NCBI GenBank assembly: GCA_029582265.1
Contig: CM055819.1
Location: 36,845,384 to 36,909,383, forward strand
Direction of reading: 5' to 3'
Origin: Zoroaster sp. YZ-2022
Taxonomy: Eukaryota > Echinodermata > Asteroidea > Forcipulatida > Zoroasteridae
Length of the DNA: 64,000 nt
A program made the position numbers and the translations under genes. Below the pieces are notes generated by a model. The model saw only the letters and a list, made by a program, of their open reading frames with translations. It was not told the origin of the DNA and did not search any database. This document shows positions 60,235-64,000 of this stretch, piece after piece (the first letter of the stretch is position 1; each line of letters starts with the position of its first letter).

Positions 60235-62649
60235 GTTACCAATACAAACATGCTGATGAGGCCTATTTAAAAGGTAGGACCTACACCAATCCAGGGCTGT
60301 GTCATGTATTCCAAGATGATATTGAAGGCGGGAGAGACGGATTTTATGATCGACCGTGTCAAAAAGCGGCGCTTAAGTCTAACAAAACTAATGCAGTGAT
60401 TTTTCCATCATCCATGGCAAATAAAGTGTCATTGTTGACGCGGAGAAGAGCAGTTTCCGTTCCATGAAATGGATTATAGGCTGACTGAAATGTCAGAGAA
60501 CGAACATGGTCAGAGATCTGTGATGAAACAACTCGCTCGATTGTTTTTCCAAGGTACTTAAATTCGCTACTGGTCGGTAATTTTTGAAATCTTCCTTGTC
60601 CAAATTGGGTTTCTTCAGGAGTGGTTTAACATGAGCAACCTTCTGGCTATCAGGGAAACAACCGGAAGAAAGAGATCTGTTTACAATAATTGTGATATAC
60701 TTAGCAAACACATCAATATTTTGTTTTATTAGCGAAGTTGGTACTGGATCAAGTTCACATAATTTTGATGGCGATTTCATGAGTTTCTTGATCTCCGTAA
60801 CACTAGTATGCTCAAACATAGACAGTCTACATTGTGTATCCTTGCGTGACGGTGTTTGTGATAGAATGGCAGGTACTGGGGGAAAAGAACGACGGATATT
60901 TTCAATTTTTGTGACAAAAAAGTTTGAAAAAGCATTTGCGAGGTCCTGATCGGAGTGTGTAGATGGAAGCACTGGAGTTTTGGGTTTATGAAGCAGCTTT
61001 TCAACAATGTTAAAGAGTTTTTCTGATCGCCAGAGCTCTCTTCCACAAGAGATGAGTAGTGAGTTATTTTTGCCTGGTTAATCATGTTCTTCACAATTTG
61101 GTTACAGTATTCTTGCCGATGTACTCCAAGTTTCCCATTGTCACGCCATTTTCGCTCAAGTTGACGGCGGATTTTCCTTGCAGCACGAATACCATCATTG
61201 AACCAGGGGGATTCAGATTGTAGTTTAACAGTTCTAGTTTTTGCGGAGCATGATCGTCCAAGATGTTACGGACAGTAGATTCAAATAGACTGACACAAGA
61301 ATCCAGCTCACCATCTTCAAGGTTTACATTTTCCAGTTGAGATTCAATATCATGACATAAATCTTCAATATTTACATTTTTCCAATGGCGAGTAGTTACT
61401 GAAATGGTAGGTATGGGAGGTTTTTTAAGGTTCATATTTACCATGATTGCATAATGATCAGATAAGCCGGGATGGATAGTTATATTCGAGATGAGAGGTG
61501 AAGTATTTTCACGCGTTATCATGAGTACAAGACAGTGACCATATCAATGAGTGGGTGCTGTGATGTGCTGGATAAGTCCATGAGCAGAGAGCAGATCTTT
61601 AAACTGATTTGCATAATTGTTTGAAGTAATGTCTATATGAATGTTAAAATCGCCGGTTAAAATAATGTCAGATGGGTGCAAGAGATAATCGACAATTAGT
61701 TTCTCAAATTCCTGCAGAAAACTGGAGAAGTGAACATATTTTCCATCAACATCCCTTTCTGGTCGATATATATTAACAAGGCGAACAGATCTAGAGTTGC
61801 ACGTTACCTTAGCATGCAGATATTCAAATGTTAGGTTGTCAATGTTAACATTTTTCATATTGACAGATAAACTGGACCTAAATAGAAGTGCAACCCCTCC
61901 ACCGGTCTTTTTTAGTCTGGGGATATGATGGAGAGAGTACTAGCCAGCAGGAGTGCACTCACGGGGTAGCAAGTCATCATCAGGTTTAAACCATGTCCCG
62001 GATATGGCAACAAGATCCAAATTGTTTTGAAGTACAAAGTCAACAAATTCATCCGATTTGTTACCATATGGATTGAGTGTTCAAGACACAGAGCTGAAGT
62101 TTAGACTCATCAAGAACATTTGGAGTTGAAGTTATGCCAATGTCGCTTGTTGATGTGGTTAAGTTCACTGCTGGGGGTTGGTAAGGCTGGAGTGCTAGTT
62201 GTGTAAGTCTGTCCATTCTACGGCGACCAGCTTTTTTACCTATATGTGTGCGGCGGTATGTTTGGAGTTTGGCAAGTATTCCAAAACAGTTCAATTGACT
62301 CAATGCTTAATAAGATAAAGCTGCATCAGTACATGGAGCATTGCGAAGATTGAGTAGTTCATTGCGGCTGTAGGAAATTTTATGGAGCTGAGTGGCGTTT
62401 GTGGGTGTGTTCAGTGTTTCAGGTCCAGGGTTTGGGTTTATGTCACCAGAAATTAAGAGTTCCAGGTGAAAGGTGGCATATGAATTATCATAATATGATA
62501 TAGGACAACTTAAAAATTTAAGATGGCGGATTTGTTGTTTGTTATGTTGCATACAAGCTGTAGGTTGCATGCTGTAGCCATATTCTAAAGATGAGTCATT
62601 GAGACACAATGGTCCGGATAGCAGGAGTAGAATAAACAGAATGTAGATT

Positions 62650-64000
62650 AAATCTCGCCGGCCGAACGAGAGAAGACAACCTCACAGTTCATCCTTGCTC
62701 CCAAAGTTGTTCAATCCCCAAATGATTAATAACGGAAAAAACTTTGTCAAAGTTCATTCTTGTGACTCTTAACTGTCATTTCATTAATTCGTAATTATGA
62801 ATTTATAAGCTGTAAATTCATATCCGGTTTCATTGTCACTTTGTGACTTGTTTCACCTATTTTTCTACAATTTGTTAATATTTTTTCTCGTACTTTCAGT
62901 CATTCCACCGACTGTAAAATTTTATGTAATTATTAATATGAAGTTAATATTTGTAAGTAGTATTTTCTTGTAAATATTATTTTCTTCTTAAGATCGTCGG
63001 TTCCTTTGTATTTTTTATTAATGGTAACTCATTGTTATACTAAATTGAAAATATAAATAAGTTGATATCAATAATCATTGTTGTTTTAATAAAATCCTCA
63101 ATTTCCTTAATTTTAAAACATGTGATAAAGGAGAGAAATTATTTCTTTAATAAATGAAAATGTAAATTGATGTGATTCTCCAATAAGGCCTGAGATGCAA
63201 AATACAGACAGATATACATATAAATAAATACAAGAGAAATGATTTCATGTTCAATCATGAGTTTAACTCTTTATCCATGATCATTGCATCAGAAGCATAA
63301 GTATGCACAAAGATTATACATAGTAAAGATTTGTAACTAAATGAAAAGAACATAAATGTTATTTTTGGAGAGCTGTTTTCTTTGCAATCCTGTTGTTATA
63401 GTCACAAACATTTACTTGTTAAAGTTTAGAATGCATATTGGTTTTTCTTGAACTTATCATCTAGTCTGTGTATTCTTGTAGGAAATAAAACATGAAAGCG
63501 TGATTGGCCAAATTATTTAAAATAAATACTGTACAGTAATTACAATTATGCCATTTGTAACCAAATAACGCTTTCTTTAAATCATAAACAGTAGCTTGAT
63601 AAAATATACAACTGCAAACTAAACTGTTTGTCCATTTCAAACTGACTGACTACGTTTTTTACAATTATATTAGGAATGTTAAAGGTACATTACATCATTG
63701 GTTTTTTGGAAGAATGCCAAAAAAGCCGCATTTATTCCACTCATTTTGCTTCCAAAATACACTTCATAAAATGAACTTTTGAAAATTTCATCGAAATTGT
63801 TCTTAATGTTTTCGAGAAAACAATGAATATTGAGTTAATTCAGATTAATAACATCGAAATCAGCTGTTGTGTTTTTGGAAACTTTCAGATAGTTTTCTCA
63901 AAGATGACTGCATTTTAGAGAGAAATATTACACAGGATTATTGGAACTATTAACTTTTTTTCATCCTTACCAATCCTGTATTGTAGCTTTAAAAAAATAT
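62650..64000. other. AT-rich flank, nothing recognised
   Basis: No exon, repeat end or LINE tail was recognised in the last 1.3 kb. Confidence 0.5.

Larger units (their letters stand above)
53685..62640 (-). mobile_element. L2-like LINE interrupted by two nested elements
   Basis: Minus strand: an N-terminal segment with a 2A-like motif (LLISGDINPNPGPE, near 62440), TYRRTHIGKKAGRR, an endonuclease (LTGDFNIH, LSDHYAI), RT pieces (FKNYRPVANLS; SVPQGSMLGP and YADDTQLY near 58.0 kb), HWLPV near 57.4 kb, and the C-terminus SVAAPRLWNHLPTKL near 53.98 kb, ending in an (ATT)n tail at about 53690. A Gypsy element sits at 58077-60234 and an I/Jockey-like LINE at 54099-57330. Without the two insertions the element is about 3.5 kb. 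Frameshifts are frequent, so it is dead. Its 3' tail is shared with the nearby SINE. Confidence 0.8.

Overview
The window looks like accessory, transposon-dominated chromatin from a marine invertebrate. Three things point there: recurrent uncharacterised protein families of the kind expanded in echinoderm, cnidarian and mollusc genomes; 2A-like NPGP motifs in element-encoded proteins; and a tRNA-derived SINE that shares its 3' tail with an L2-type LINE. An echinoderm or another non-vertebrate deuterostome is my best guess, at low confidence. No ordinary cellular gene is certain. The genes are spliced with GT-AG introns, and most carry single-base frameshifts or stops. A 500-base N gap lies at 41494-41993.

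Layout, left to right. From 1 to 5257 (minus) is a spliced gene whose first exon is a THAP zinc finger and whose last visible exon is a large family-A protein (DQPLY family). From 5.7 to 8.7 kb (minus) a decayed family-B protein (DDE-like, copy B1) abuts a broken piggyBac transposase. From 9.85 to 12.3 kb (minus) is a PHD-finger gene. From 12.7 to 37.2 kb (minus) is a compact array resembling a virus-like or Polinton-type element: a retroviral-type integrase, small unknown proteins, a membrane protein and a death-domain-like protein. Its parts are separated by later insertions: a Tc1/mariner-type MITE (13658-14320), an internally deleted piggyBac (14527-15941), and a 17.7-kb insert (about 16983-34722) bounded by near-identical 99-bp inverted repeats and TA duplications. 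That insert carries five same-strand coding blocks: family C (RCRKKRC family), family B (copy B3, ending in a Spindlin-like Tudor domain), family A (copy A2), a 2A-containing exon, and a SAM-domain gene. It is the best candidate here for an undescribed large mobile element.

From 38.7 to 41.06 kb are a LINE tail and copy B2, a near-identical duplicate of B1 with an expanded 48-bp coding minisatellite, broken by a Tc1-like element next to the gap. From 42 to 48.8 kb is mostly non-coding repeat DNA, with a THAP fragment, a perfect 27-bp hairpin and a TTAA-flanked MITE. From 49.2 to 52.6 kb is a nearly intact CR1-like LINE. From 52.8 to 62.6 kb is a nest: an L2-like LINE (minus) carrying an I/Jockey-like LINE (plus, target duplication AATTGG) and a deleted Gypsy element (target duplication GTTAC, two ~210-bp LTRs). 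The final 1.3 kb is AT-rich with nothing recognised.

Nearly every coding unit from 1 to 41 kb lies on the minus strand. Family names A to E are labels used only in this annotation. Family recognition is from memory of sequence patterns; no search was run.
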